A stretch of DNA of 64,000 nucleotides from Entophlyctis helioformis. Lineage: Eukaryota; Chytridiomycota; Chytridiomycetes; Chytridiales; Chytriomycetaceae. The position numbers and the translations under genes are program-made. Positions 12,571 to 23,611 of the stretch are shown here, in pieces. The DNA lies in the NCBI GenBank assembly GCA_025526915.1, contig JAHLKH010000093.1, positions 1 to 64,000 on the forward strand, read 5' to 3'. Below the pieces are notes generated by a model. It was not told the origin of the DNA. It was given only the letters and a program-made list of their open reading frames with translations, and searched no databases. Each line of letters begins with the position of its first letter. Position 1 is the first letter of the stretch.

Positions 12571-12957
12571 TGGTGCGGCGGGATCTGAGTGGCGGCCAGG
12601 GACGGCAGCCGCATTCAGAGTTGGCGATGGTTGCGACTGCGACTGCGACGATGAGGATGCGGATCGACGACGGCCGAGCGACCAGAACGACGAGGACGCA
12701 GACGAGCGGCGGGCATGTGCCACCTGCGCAGCCTGCGCAGTTGCTTGCGGGCCGGCGGCGGGAGTATGAGGAGAAGGAGGGGACGGAGGAGGAGGAGGCG
12801 AAGCGCTGGGCGGCGGAAGCCGGTCGCTGGAGTTGTCAGGGCCGCGGGCGGCGGGCGGCGGCAAAGTCCGCCCTTGACTGGGCGGCTCGGGCGGCTCGGG
12901 CGGCTCTGGGGGGCCAGACGGCTCGGCGGCGAGCGGATGCGACAGCGTGCTGCCCAT
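9533..12957 (-). CDS. large disordered RING-H2 protein, probable E3 ubiquitin ligase
   Basis: About 1140 residues. The C-terminal RING-H2 finger (plus-strand 9678-9806) reads CSICLTEYDEDDQ, then CMHGFHKEC, then CPICRG, giving the full C2-C-H-H-C2 ligand set. RING-H2 fingers recruit ubiquitin-charged E2 enzymes. The preceding roughly 1000 residues are Ser/Ala/Pro/Gln-rich with acidic DSDDDEADGDES and DSSEDSDSDD clusters; no other domain recognised. The start at 12957 was chosen because MGSTLS fits the N-myristoylation consensus MGxxxS, predicting a membrane-tethered ligase. The reading frame changes once between about 10230 and 10270 (equivalent to one missing base), after which LARPGGPASLGQLLLPLL...MDYETLLRL leads into the RING. 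A mirror-image antisense ORF exists on the plus strand but has no recognisable content. Confidence 0.75.
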
Positions 12958-13395
12958 GGCGGCTGGACGGTGCTGTGGGCGAGGGTGAGGGTGCTGTGTG
13001 TGTATGAGTGTGTATGAGCGTGTGAGTGAGCTGGAGCTGCACGTCAGTCGCGAGCAGGCAGGCAGGCGGCCGCACAGACCTTGAATGCGTGGCAAGGGCG
13101 GCGCAGACGGCGCAGATGCATGCAGACGACGGGCAGATGCTTGCAGACGCTTGCAGACGGAGGGCCGGACGGAGGGCAGAAGGCGAGACGGCGCAGAAGG
13201 CGAGATGCGGGCGACTAACGAGGAACTTGGATCACGCACGGCGTGGCGGCCGGTGACGTCGCGGGCAAGAAGGCGAGCGGGCGGGCAAGAAAGCGAGCGA
13301 ACAAACGCGGGAAAACGCGGCAGCGCCAGAGCCGGGCTGTATTGCGTCACGTCACATCACATGCGCACGGTCGCACCACTGGGCATCACAGGGCT
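12958..13395 (-). promoter_or_regulatory. intergenic region upstream of the RING gene
   Basis: 438 bp separate the RING gene start from the stop of the next minus-strand gene. It is GC-rich, with a tgtgtatgagtgtgtatgag run just upstream of the start and repeated cagacg/gcagac elements (13100-13200). No TATA or CCAAT box stands out. It presumably holds the RING promoter and the 3' end of the upstream gene. Confidence 0.4.
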
Positions 13396-16300
13396 TCACA
13401 GGGCAAGCTGGTCCAGCTCGTAGTAGCTGATCACCTTGGGCAGCGTGGCCACCAGCCGGTCGTACTTGAGCTCCTCGAGCTCCATCAACAGCCGCTTGTT
13501 CGACGCAACCAGCTTCTTCTTGCGCGCCTCGATCTTGTCCATCGTCTCGACCTCGGACGACGACGTGCGTCGCGACTTGGACGGCGGGATCACCATGCTG
13601 CTCCCAACCCCCGTCACCGTCGGGTAGTCGATCGACATGCGCGGTCGGTGCGGCGACACGGACGGCGCCACAGAGGCCGGTGCCAGCGACACTTGCGATG
13701 ACGGCACCGCGCCGCCTGGCCCGACCCCCGTCGACGAGCCTCGCCCATACACTCCAATCGCTCCCAGACTGGACGCTGTCTGCTGCCCTTGCTGCTGCTG
13801 CTGCTGCCCTTGCTGCTGGGCTTTGTTGTGGTGCGCTTGGCCGTGCGGATTGGCCTTTGACCCGCCCGCTGTCGGTGCCTGGCGCGGGATGCTGCTCTGC
13901 GACTCTTGCTGTCCCGCGTCGCGCTTGTTTCGTGGACTGCCAATGTTCGAGTCCATCTCTTGCTGCTTGTGCAGCTCAGCTAGGTCCTGCAGATTCGAGT
14001 CAGTGTGCGAGTGCGGAATGCCTGACATGGTGACATATCCGCTGATTCCGCTCGCGCCGCTCTCGTTGCTGTTGCCGCTGTTGCGACTCGTCCCGCTGTA
14101 CGCACTGCTGTCGAGTCCGACCCCGCTCGTATTGTGGCTGGTGCTGTTGCTGCCCATGTTGCTGTGGATGTGCTGCGCCGACGCGTCTGCTCGTGCATGA
14201 TCGAATGACGCACGCTTGCGTCCATACAGCCCTGCACTCACGCCTGCAGCTGCGCCTGTGCCTGCGCCACCGCTCCCCGCAGATACGCCAACATTCGGTC
14301 TGTCCTGCACCCCAGGCAGCTGTCCGATGCTTTCGCTCGCCTCTGCATCCTCGACAATCTGCAGCTGGGATGACAGGACCGTGTCGGCGGTCATGGTCGA
14401 CACTCCTGTCCAGATGGCCGACAGTGTGCTCGTGCGCCATGGGAAAAAGTTGGATGCAGACGAAGGCGTCGATGGGATGGCGGATGCGCCGCCGGTGGCA
14501 CTGCCGCCACGAAAACTCGGCCGAGATCCCGCTGCTTCTTGCCGTTTCTTGAGACTCTGCAGCCGCCGCGGCCGGCCGCTTGATCCCGTGCTCGTGTCTG
14601 CACCAGACGTGGAGGTGCTTGGGGCCGTGCCATCACTGCCATTCGCACTTGGACTCGATGGCAGTCCTGCGGCGTGGCGATGGAATGTGGCGGCAGTTGT
14701 GGATGCCGCGAGGTTGGGAGGAGCAGATGGCTGGCCTGCTCCGGCGGGCTTGCGCACATTGGGATTGAACGATGCAGACTTTTCCATGAGCGGCCGCCGC
14801 AGCTTGTGTTGCGTATTCATGTTTGAGCTCATGGGCGGGGGCGAGCTGACTCCAGACGCAGTCCCAGACGATCTGCCAGGACTGGCGCCACCATCGCGCT
14901 CGGCAGAGTCCAGCACGTTGATTCCCGATCCTCCCGACTCATTGCTGCTCAGAGTGCCATCTGCCCGGCTGGTTCTGCTGGTGGTCACGGTCGGGATCGA
15001 GTACGGCGTTGTCTCTTGCGACTGCTTGGTGCTCAGGCTAATCTCGTGCACAGACGATATGCCTGGATTCGACTCTTCGGTTGTGATACCCGCAGAGTAC
15101 GCACTCGCGCCAGTCTCTGACCGATTGCCGGCAGACGACTCGGACGTCCTGGCTGCATTCTCGCTTGACTGGCTGGCTCGTCTATTGTCCGGAGTGATGC
15201 GAGTAGCAGCAGCAGACGCGGTAGCAGCATCGGCACTGTCGCCGCCGCCGCGCTTCTTGATGGAGCCTTTCTTCTTGGGAAGCAGGCTGCGGAACATGGA
15301 CAGGCCAAACCCTGTTGCTGATGCACCCATTCCCACACTTCCCTGCGACGACTGCAGGTCGACCATGGATATCGACGGACGCCGATGGTCGTATTCATAG
15401 ATGCCAGACTCGATACGACCGCCAGCCTCGACTTGCCCTGCCAGTGGCGATCGTTGTCAGACGGCAGAGTCGCGCTCCTTCTTGCAGATCCCATTCAGTC
15501 TGCATAGACCATCCAAACGCACTCACCGTTGGGAAGGACAAACGACACGCTGCTTCCAGGCGTTTTGGGACCGACCGAGCTGCTGCTGCCAGGGTGAGTT
15601 ACAGACGGGATGCTAATGTCTGACATGGGCGTCGATCCATCTGCCGAAAACGCATTCACGACCACGTGTGTCGTCTGTCCGCGACTCTCTCTCCGATCCG
15701 GGATGCGCAGAAACATGGTGCCGGCGGACATGTCCGACATGTCCTCGTGGCCACCGGCACCTGTATAGTTTGGTGCCCCATAGCCACCGCCAACGACACC
15801 AGAGCTGGACGGTGATGCAAGGATGGACATGGGGGTGTTGCTTGACGATCGCACTCGCGACGATCGCGTTGAGCGCGTTTCGGTCTTGCTGCGCTTGACA
15901 AAGTTGTTGCGCGAGGTGGAGAGGGACGGATCAACGACGGGCACGTCGATGGACTCGGACGCCATTCCCATGGACGACGAGAGCGACAGTTGGATGTTGG
16001 CGAGCATGCTTGATGTCGACGACGGCTCTTCGCCGAGTGCTTGTGGAATGGGCATGAGGACAGGTGCTGCTGAAGACGGTCCGTGCGGATGTGCAGATGA
16101 TCCAGATGCGTTTTGCATCAGTTCTCTGGAACGCGGCGCACTGAGAGACTGCGAAAAGACTGCTGCATCGGCAGGCGGCACTTCTGGCACACTTTTTTGC
16201 ACGGCCGCAGAGTACGACTGGTACTTTTGCGCCATGGACTGATGGAGCAGTGGAGGCTTATCTGCCGATGCATTGCTTGGCGGCACAGATACCTGTGTTT

Positions 16301-17414
16301 GCAGTTGAACCGACGCAGCCGATGATGTGGGAAGGCCACTCGGATGTGTCGAGGATGGCGACGATGGCGTTTGCTGCTGGCTGCCAGACCAGAATGACGA
16401 CGTGGTGGTGGTGGTGGTCGTTGCAACGGCGGTAGTGGCTGCGCGGCTGGCCGTTGTTGCTGCCGATCCCAGTCTATGCTGACCATGTGTTGCACCAGAT
16501 GTCGATGCGATGGCCATATCCAGCTCATAATCGTGCAAGGACGGCCGATCCTGATCGTCAACGCTGATGTCAATGGGCGGAATCATGGGAGATGAGCCGG
16601 ACAAGTCTGATGGCGTGCAGACGGTCGTGATGGATATCGGAGTGAGCAGAAGATCGACCGACGATGCCGCAGACTGTTTTGGTGGTTGATCTGTCGCTTT
16701 GATTGACATCAGTTGCTGCGGCTGCGGCTGTTGCTGCTGTTGCGGCTGTTGTTGTGTATGGTGTCCACGAACGCTGATGCTGTTGGCGTGCTGCGGGTTC
16801 TGGTCTGGCAACTTGATAGGGTGAACGATGCCGCGACTGCTCCGGCCAGCAGCACGCGCGTTTGAGCCAGAGGAAGGTGCTGGAGACGCAGATACGGCCG
16901 CGTGCTGCTGGTCGGCTAGGGGTGACTGCGTGGGGCTGCCTGGATGCTGCATGTGCTGATGCAGGTGATGCCCCAGACCGTCGCCCAAGCTGCCATTCGC
17001 ATTCGCGGCTGCATTCACATTTACGCCTCTGATGCTGCCGGTATGGCCGCTGCTGCCGTTGCTCCAGTTGCTGCCGTTGGAGCCCGAGCGTCCCCTGCGA
17101 TAGTGCGGTGCCGTAGTGGCAGCGGCGGTAGAAGCCGAGGCAGAGGAGGGAGAAGCAGCCGAGCCTGGAAATGCAGTGCTGGACGCCTTGCGCTGCTGGT
17201 CAGCCATCGCCTGCGCGACCTGTACGTGATGCGTGTACTGCATGGTTGGCGCGCTCTTTGCGCCGTAGGGCGACGGACCAACGCTGGCGCTGTTCGTGAT
17301 GCTGCTGCTGGCTGTGCCGGCTCCTTTGCTGCCTTGCCCGGCTGCAGCCGTGCGTTTGTTTCCGCCAAACCACGACGCGAACCGCCACAGCGGCATCGTC
17401 GAATGCGGTGCCAA
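13396..17414 (-). CDS. 1309-residue low-complexity protein with C-terminal coiled coil, unknown function
   Basis: Two exons (17414-15527 and 15437-13396) join exactly in frame across an 89-nt intron, reading VLPNG|QVEAGGRIESGIYEYDHRRPS. Most of the protein is Ser/Ala/Thr/Gln/Gly-rich and probably disordered, with Gln runs (plus-strand 13790-13825 and 16715-16755). More ordered patches are MPLWRFASWFGGNKR at the N-terminus, SAGTMFLRIPDRRESRGQ, SVSFVLPNGQ, and a charged C-terminal helix, DKIEARKKKLVASNKRLLM then ELEELKYDRLVATLPKVISY, resembling a short coiled coil. I do not recognise a family. The many Ser/Thr-Pro and Arg-x-x-Ser sites would suit a phosphoregulated scaffold, but that is speculation. 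It is divergent from the asparaginase gene. Confidence 0.75.
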
Positions 17415-17812
17415 GACAGCATACGCGGCGACGCGTCAAAGTCGACCGCAGTCCAGTCACGTGATGCGAAGCGGTATTTAAGCAGCAGCTGGATTGGGCG
17501 ATTTTGCCGCCATACATAAAACAATCACGGCCTCTTATACCATGGGCGGACTTTTCTCCATGTCCAGTCACTAAATGGCGAGGACCCAGAGCCAGGCGGC
17601 TCCTCTAAACTTGTGCAAGCGACTCTCCGCTGCGCCGGTTCGCTGGAGCCGAACATTCCTTTGCCCGCCTGTGTGTGTGGATCCGACAGCGTCCCCTCTT
17701 GCATGCGTGCCTGGCTGTTTGTGAGTCGTGAGAGCTGTGAGCCGAGTGAGCCATGTGCGGCTGAGTGAGCCATGTGAGCCCACAAGGCCATGTGAGCGAG
17801 GCCACGAGAACA
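17415..17812. promoter_or_regulatory. bidirectional promoter region between gene 13396-17414 and the asparaginase gene
   Basis: 398 bp between two divergent starts. Facing the minus-strand gene, in order upstream of its ATG, are a CACGTG E-box (17458-17463), a TTAAATA TATA-like box (reverse of 17475-17481) and CCAAT on the minus strand (17493-17497), spaced like a conventional promoter. CACGTG is the core site of bHLH factors such as Cbf1/Pho4. Nothing equally clear faces the plus-strand gene; its leader carries several out-of-frame gtgagc repeats. Confidence 0.5.
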
Positions 17813-20800
17813 ATGAATCCGTTGGACGACGCCGACGACGCACTTTGTCAGCCTTTGCCCATTGCCACTTGGCACGCACGCCAGACCGCCAGCCAAGCCA
17901 TGAAGCGCTCGCCAGACGCACCCGAGCAGGCAGCGGCGTCGCCCAGCGCCAAGCGCGAGCGGCCGTCCGAGGCGGCAGCCGGCAGCACGCGGCCGCAGCA
18001 GCAGACGTGGCAGACACCACCGCTGCTCCAGCAGCAGCAGCAGCAGCAGACGCTCTTGCAGCCGTCGCCGGTGTTTGTCAGCGACGCCGTGAACGCCTCG
18101 GTGGTGTCGGACGCCGTCGACAGCATGGTGCCCGCCGACACGTCGCGGGTGCTGCTCATCTACACGGGCGGCACCATCGGCATGAAGAACAACCACACGC
18201 ACGGCTACATCCCCGTGCGCGGCTTCCTGTCGCAGACGCTCGCCAGCATGCTGCGCTTCAACGACCGCGACGCTGCTGCCGACTCGGCGCTGCCCGTGCA
18301 GGCGTCGTCTGGTGGTGCCAGCGGTGTCAGCGGTGCCAGTGGAACCAACGGCCAGCCCAACGGAGCCAACGGCCAGCCCAGCAGCACAGAGCTGCCCTCT
18401 GCCACCAGCTCGCTCTTTGCCGCCCCGCCCCCGGTTCTCACCCAGGCATCGGCGGCCGCCTTATTCCAGCAGACAAACGCCGTGCATGTCCCCATCTCCG
18501 CTGCCACGCTGGCCGCCAACGACCGCGCCGAACTGCTCAGACAGCCAGACGTGTGCGTGGTCAGCGGCCTCATCGTGCGCAAGATGCGTCTGCCCGCCCT
18601 CATCTCGCCGCCGTCGCTGTACGGCAAGCGCATCAACTACTCCATCCTCGAGTACGACGAGCTGCTCGACTCGTCCAACATGACCATGTCCGACTGGGTC
18701 AAGATCGCCACAGACATCGAAGTCAACTACCGTCTCTTTGACGCCTTTGTCATCCTGCACGGCACAGACACCATGGCCTACACCGCGTCGGCTCTCAGCT
18801 TCCTGCTCGAGGATCTCGGCAAGACGGTCATTCTGACCGGATCGCAGGTGCCCATCTCAGAGGTCCGCAACGACGCGATTGAAAACTTGCTGGGTGCACT
18901 CACCATCGCGGGCCATTTCGTCATTCCCGAGGTCGGCCTGTTCTTTGACAACAAGCTGTTCAGGGGCAACCGCGCGTCCAAAGTCAATGCGCTCGAGTTC
19001 AATGCCTTTGACTCGCCAAACCTGCGGCCGCTTGTCAATGTTGGCATCAACATCGGTTGGTTTCCTTGTCTGACTGGCCTTGCTCGTCTCGTCTCGTCTC
19101 GCCTCGTCCCATCTTGCTTTGAGAGTCTGTTACTCACCCCCTTGACCTGCCAACACAGACGTGTCATGGGTTGATGTGTGGCGGCCAAAGAAAATCGCAC
19201 AGTTTCGCACACACAAGGTCCTCAACCCGTCCGTTGCCACACTGCGACTCTTTCCAGGCATCACAGAAGCAACCGTTCGCGCGTTCTTGTCGCCGCCTAT
19301 TGCAGGCGTGGTCCTCGAGACGTACGGATCCGGCAATGCCCCAAGCAACCGTCCTGATCTCTTAACGGCACTCAAGGAAGCCAGTGACCGTGGCGTGGTG
19401 ATTGTCAACTGCACACAGGTACACCCGCCGCCGTCTTTCCTGTCCTTGCCAGTCAGTGCACTCATCTCCCACGAAACAGTGCAAGCGCGGTAATGTCGCA
19501 GACATTTACGAGACTGGAAAGGCACTGCTCAAGATCGGTCTTGTTCCTGGAGCAGACATGACGCCCGAATGTGCCCTCACCAAACTGTCGTACCTGCTTG
19601 GCAAGCATTCCGACGTCAACATCTGCCGCAACCTCATGCGCAAGAACCTGCGCGGCGAGCTCACCGTCCCTACGCGCCGCCAGCGGTTCACCTACCTGCC
19701 GCACCCGTCCTCTCACCAAGGCGTCTTTGCCGGCCACAGTACACTGGTTGCATCGGTCCTCTCCATGCTTGGCGTCAACCTCATCTCATACACACCCGTC
19801 GACACCACGACGTTCCCGCCGCATTTACGCGACCGGCACGGATCGGTTGGCAGCCCCGCGCTGCTGGCGAGCGCTGCTGCTTCCCTCGAGTCGGGCGGCG
19901 AAGAGAGCGGGCATGACGACGAGAATGCTGCTGGGCTTGAACGCGCTCTGATCCCAATGCTCCTGTGCCAGGCAGCACGTGCTGGCGATGTTGCCGGGCT
20001 CCGGTCTGTCATCCACGAGTACGAGTACATGGTCAATGTGCCAGACTACGACGGCGTGTAAGTGAGCGCTCTTGCAAACCGTGGATAGACATGCCGATGC
20101 GCGAGACTGACGGACTCATGGACGGATGGTGGCTTGTGGCTTGTGGCGGTTTGCAGTCGCCGTTGCATGTTGCTGCATGTGAGGGCCAGCAGGCGTCGGT
20201 GGAGATGCTGCTGTTAAATGGCGCCAATGTGCATCTGCGCGACCGGTTCGGCCACTCGCCGCTCTTTGACGCTGTCCGGAGCGGACATGCGGATGTTGTG
20301 CGTCTGCTCCGCAAGGCCGGCGCGCACTTTTCGACCGAAGAAGGCGAGGAAGTGACGGCGGCTGTCTGCAGGTACGAAACGGGATTACATGCGACGCGTG
20401 TGCACAGCATGGACCCGCCCCGAGTGCAGCTGACCCCCCGTCATTGCGGCCAGATCGGTCACCAGCGGCGATGCCATGCGGTTCAGAATGTTTGTCGAGT
20501 GCGGCGTCGACCTCAACAAGTCGACCCAAGACGCGCGCACGCCGCTGCACCTGGCCGTTGCTGGCAACCAGACCGAGATCGTTGACACCATCATTGATAC
20601 GGCACTCAGCATCCGCCGGCTTCAGATGGCCGGCCAGACACCGCCGGCTTCCAACGCCGCCCTCACAGCAGCACTGGATGCGCGGCTGTCGCCCGAGCCC
20701 ATGTCGCCCAACGAGCCCATCGCCGTGTCTGTTCTGCAGCGGCCGGCGTTTGTGGGCTCGGTGGACAGCGACGCGGACGCTGGCTCGTCGCTTGGGGTCG

Positions 20801-20982
20801 GTGTGCCGCTCAAGCGGTCGCTGTCGCAGTCGGCCCTCCCGCACTCGTCCGAGGTGGACTTTGACGCTGTGGATTTCATGGGCCGCACGCCGCTGGACGA
20901 AGCGCGCCGTCTGGGCCACACGGATCTGGTCGCCAAGCTCGAGGCTGCCCATGCTGCTCTCAGTGCACTCGACAGCACCTGA
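17813..20982 (+). CDS. type I L-asparaginase with C-terminal ankyrin repeats (ASPG-like)
   Basis: Five exons (17813-19055, 19159-19418, 19480-20055, 20157-20371, 20454-20982) make an exact 940-residue ORF. It hydrolyses L-asparagine to aspartate and ammonia by family membership; mammalian relatives are called 60-kDa lysophospholipase/ASPG. Visible: the first catalytic motif LLIYTGGTIGMKNN (about residue 113), the second VILHGTDTMAYTASALSF (about 312), TGSQVPISEVRNDA, and the C-terminal asparaginase lobe with NCTQCKRGNV. After about residue 690 come ankyrin repeats (DYDGSPLHVAACEGQQ, DRFGHSPLFDAVRSGH, DARTPLHLAVAGNQ, DFMGRTPLDEARRLGH). An insert of about 90 Gly/Ser/Asn-rich residues interrupts the N-terminal lobe, and the leader contains a Gln run. 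The start at 17813 is the first in-frame ATG. It is convergent with the ubiquitin hydrolase gene. Confidence 0.9.
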
Positions 20983-21101
20983 CGGCAATCGTGTGGGAGG
21001 CGTTCATTCCAATGTACGATGAAAAGGGATGGTGGCTGGTCGGCGGAATGAATGGTCAGCCATTGGACGGCCGTCTGGCAGCTCGGGTCCAGTAAACTGC
21101 T

Positions 21102-23577
21102 CTAGATCCTGGCCGGCATGTCGTTTGACCACCAGTTGTGCGACAGGCTCGACTGCCCGCCGGACCGCACATAGAACAGGATGTACGCAGCAGCCGACTT
21201 TACAACAGACAACGGCACTTGTCAGATACAGGCATGACAGTCATGGCCTGCATCGCGTGCAAAGACAACTTACGCGGACCGACTTTTCGTCCGTCTGGCT
21301 GATGCGCGAGTCGTCGAAATTGTACCACTCGCGCCGGTAGTTGTTCTTGACCTGCGCCGTGTAGTGGCCGCCATTCAGGCCACCAAAATGGCTCGAGATG
21401 GCATACAGATCGTACGTGTGCATCTCCGGCAACACAGCTTGTCCGTTTGGCAGAATAGTCTTGGGCATCATGTATGTCGTCATGTTGAGCCCGCTGTTAT
21501 CCCAAACATTGGTCATTGTCAGCGTGCCCGTCTGCCTGCCCGCTTGCAAGCCAGCATAACGCGTTGGCACATGCCACACTCACTTGGTCTGGAAATGCAC
21601 ATAGGTCTCGACCTTGTTGCGGAATGGGCCTTCAAACGAGAATCGCTTGAGGTGGATAATGAGAATCGTGGGCAGCCGCGCAATTGTCAGCTTCTTGGAC
21701 GCACGCCGTCGCTTCTTGCATCTCGGACAGTGCCTGCCATGTCTATGCGTCAGCCACACGCACGTACGCACACACACGCGCGCACTCTGGTGCATGCAAT
21801 TGTATCCATCCCAGACGAGCCACATACCATGCGTCATCGCCATCCAGAATCTCTTCTTCGACAAACAGCCGCAGACACTCTTCGAGGAGCACAGGGCCGC
21901 CACCGACTCCCTGCGAGTTGCGCTTAGGGATGGGCAGCGACAGCGACATGAACGGATTGAACGTGGTCGATGTCTTGCCGCACGTCAGGCACGTCAGACA
22001 CGACTTGAGACTGCCCTGGAACATGTCCACAACAATCGACCAGTTCTTCTGGCGGTACTTTGACTGCGCTTCCTGCAGCACGAGCTCGTCCGGGATGCCT
22101 TCGGTGTCCTTGTCGTCATCGTTTTTGGCATTGGCCGATCCAGCTCCAATCGACCGCATCTGCATCTGCACAGCCGACTCGGCCCTGCGCGCAGTGTTGA
22201 GATCTTCATGGAGCGCGTCCAGCAGAAAGTTGAGAAACTCTTGCGAGTCCTGCTGTTCGTTGCCAGCAAAGGACGGATGCAGACTGCCGACCGTGTCCTT
22301 GAAGCCAGACGGCACAACAACAGTGTCTTGTGCACGCCAGATGGACTGCACGAGCTCAGAGTACGACTCGGCCATGCGGCCCTTGGACGAGAGCGGGTTG
22401 TGGCGGTTGACATACTTGCGGTACGAGCCATCGAGGAAAAACCGCGCAAGTGGCACCGTTGCAGACAGACACTGCAGTGTCGAGTTCATGAAGCACGTGT
22501 TGCCGAGGTTCTTGAGTCCCGACATGCCAATGTTGGCCGATCCGAGCTGCAGGATCGGAATGCTCGACAGCTCTTGCGAAAATGCATTCATGGCCGCAGC
22601 ATTGCCCATGTGCGAATGCGGCTTGGGCGGGAGGTGCGGCGCCTTTCCGGGTAAGATGGCAGGCGGCAATGCATTGGTGAGGTGGCTGGACGGCTCCATG
22701 AGGGGCTGGTAGAATCGCTGCGTTGTGGGCGACGGCGACGGCGACGACGATCGTCTCATGTACACTGCCGGCGGCGCGCTCATGGGCTGATCAGTGTAGC
22801 CTTGCTGTCCATTCGGCCTCGGCGGCCCATTGGGATACGCATTGTTGACCTGTGGCCTTTGCGGCACCAACGGCACTGGCTGTTGTTGTGACACGGGCAC
22901 ACCAGTGTACTTTGTTGAGCTCGCAGGTGGTTGTGGTTGCGGTTGTGCTGGTGGCGTGATGCGCGTCGCTTTAAGATCGGACGGCTTGTGCGGCCTTGGA
23001 GGTGTCGATGGTGCGCTGCCAGGAGCGGCCTGCGTTTGCGAAGTGACCGCCAAAGGCTTTGGTGAGAGCGGCAAGGGAAGCCGAGATGAGCTGCTGGTGC
23101 CCGCTCCACCAGGGCTCGTCTGGCTTGCACCCAATCCCGCCGAAGATCCAGAGGATGTTTGCTGTTGGGGCGTTGGCGGCCTGGTTCCTGCCGCGCTGCT
23201 GTTGATGGCATTTGCAAGTGCGGCGACTTTGCCGGCAGGCACTTTTGCTGGAATCGCAGGTCCGTCAGGAGATGTCGCCGGCAGCTCGGGATACATGGCG
23301 TTGAAGTTGGCCAAGTCGTCATCCACCTGCTCGGGCGAGGCAGACGAGTTCGTTGGCGTGATGGTAGGGTACAGCGATGTCTCGCCAGACGCGTTGGGAG
23401 TCGGCGAATACGACTGCTGTCTTGTTGCCATGTCAATGGCATTGCCTAGACGAGGATAGACGCTTGATCCAGACGAGCTGCCCGTCAGATGCATGCTGGC
23501 CATCGATGCAGACCGAGACATGGTGATCACGCGGCTGGGCAGAACGTTGCTTGATGCCTGCTGGTACTGTTCTTCCA

Positions 23578-23611
<34 letters not shown>

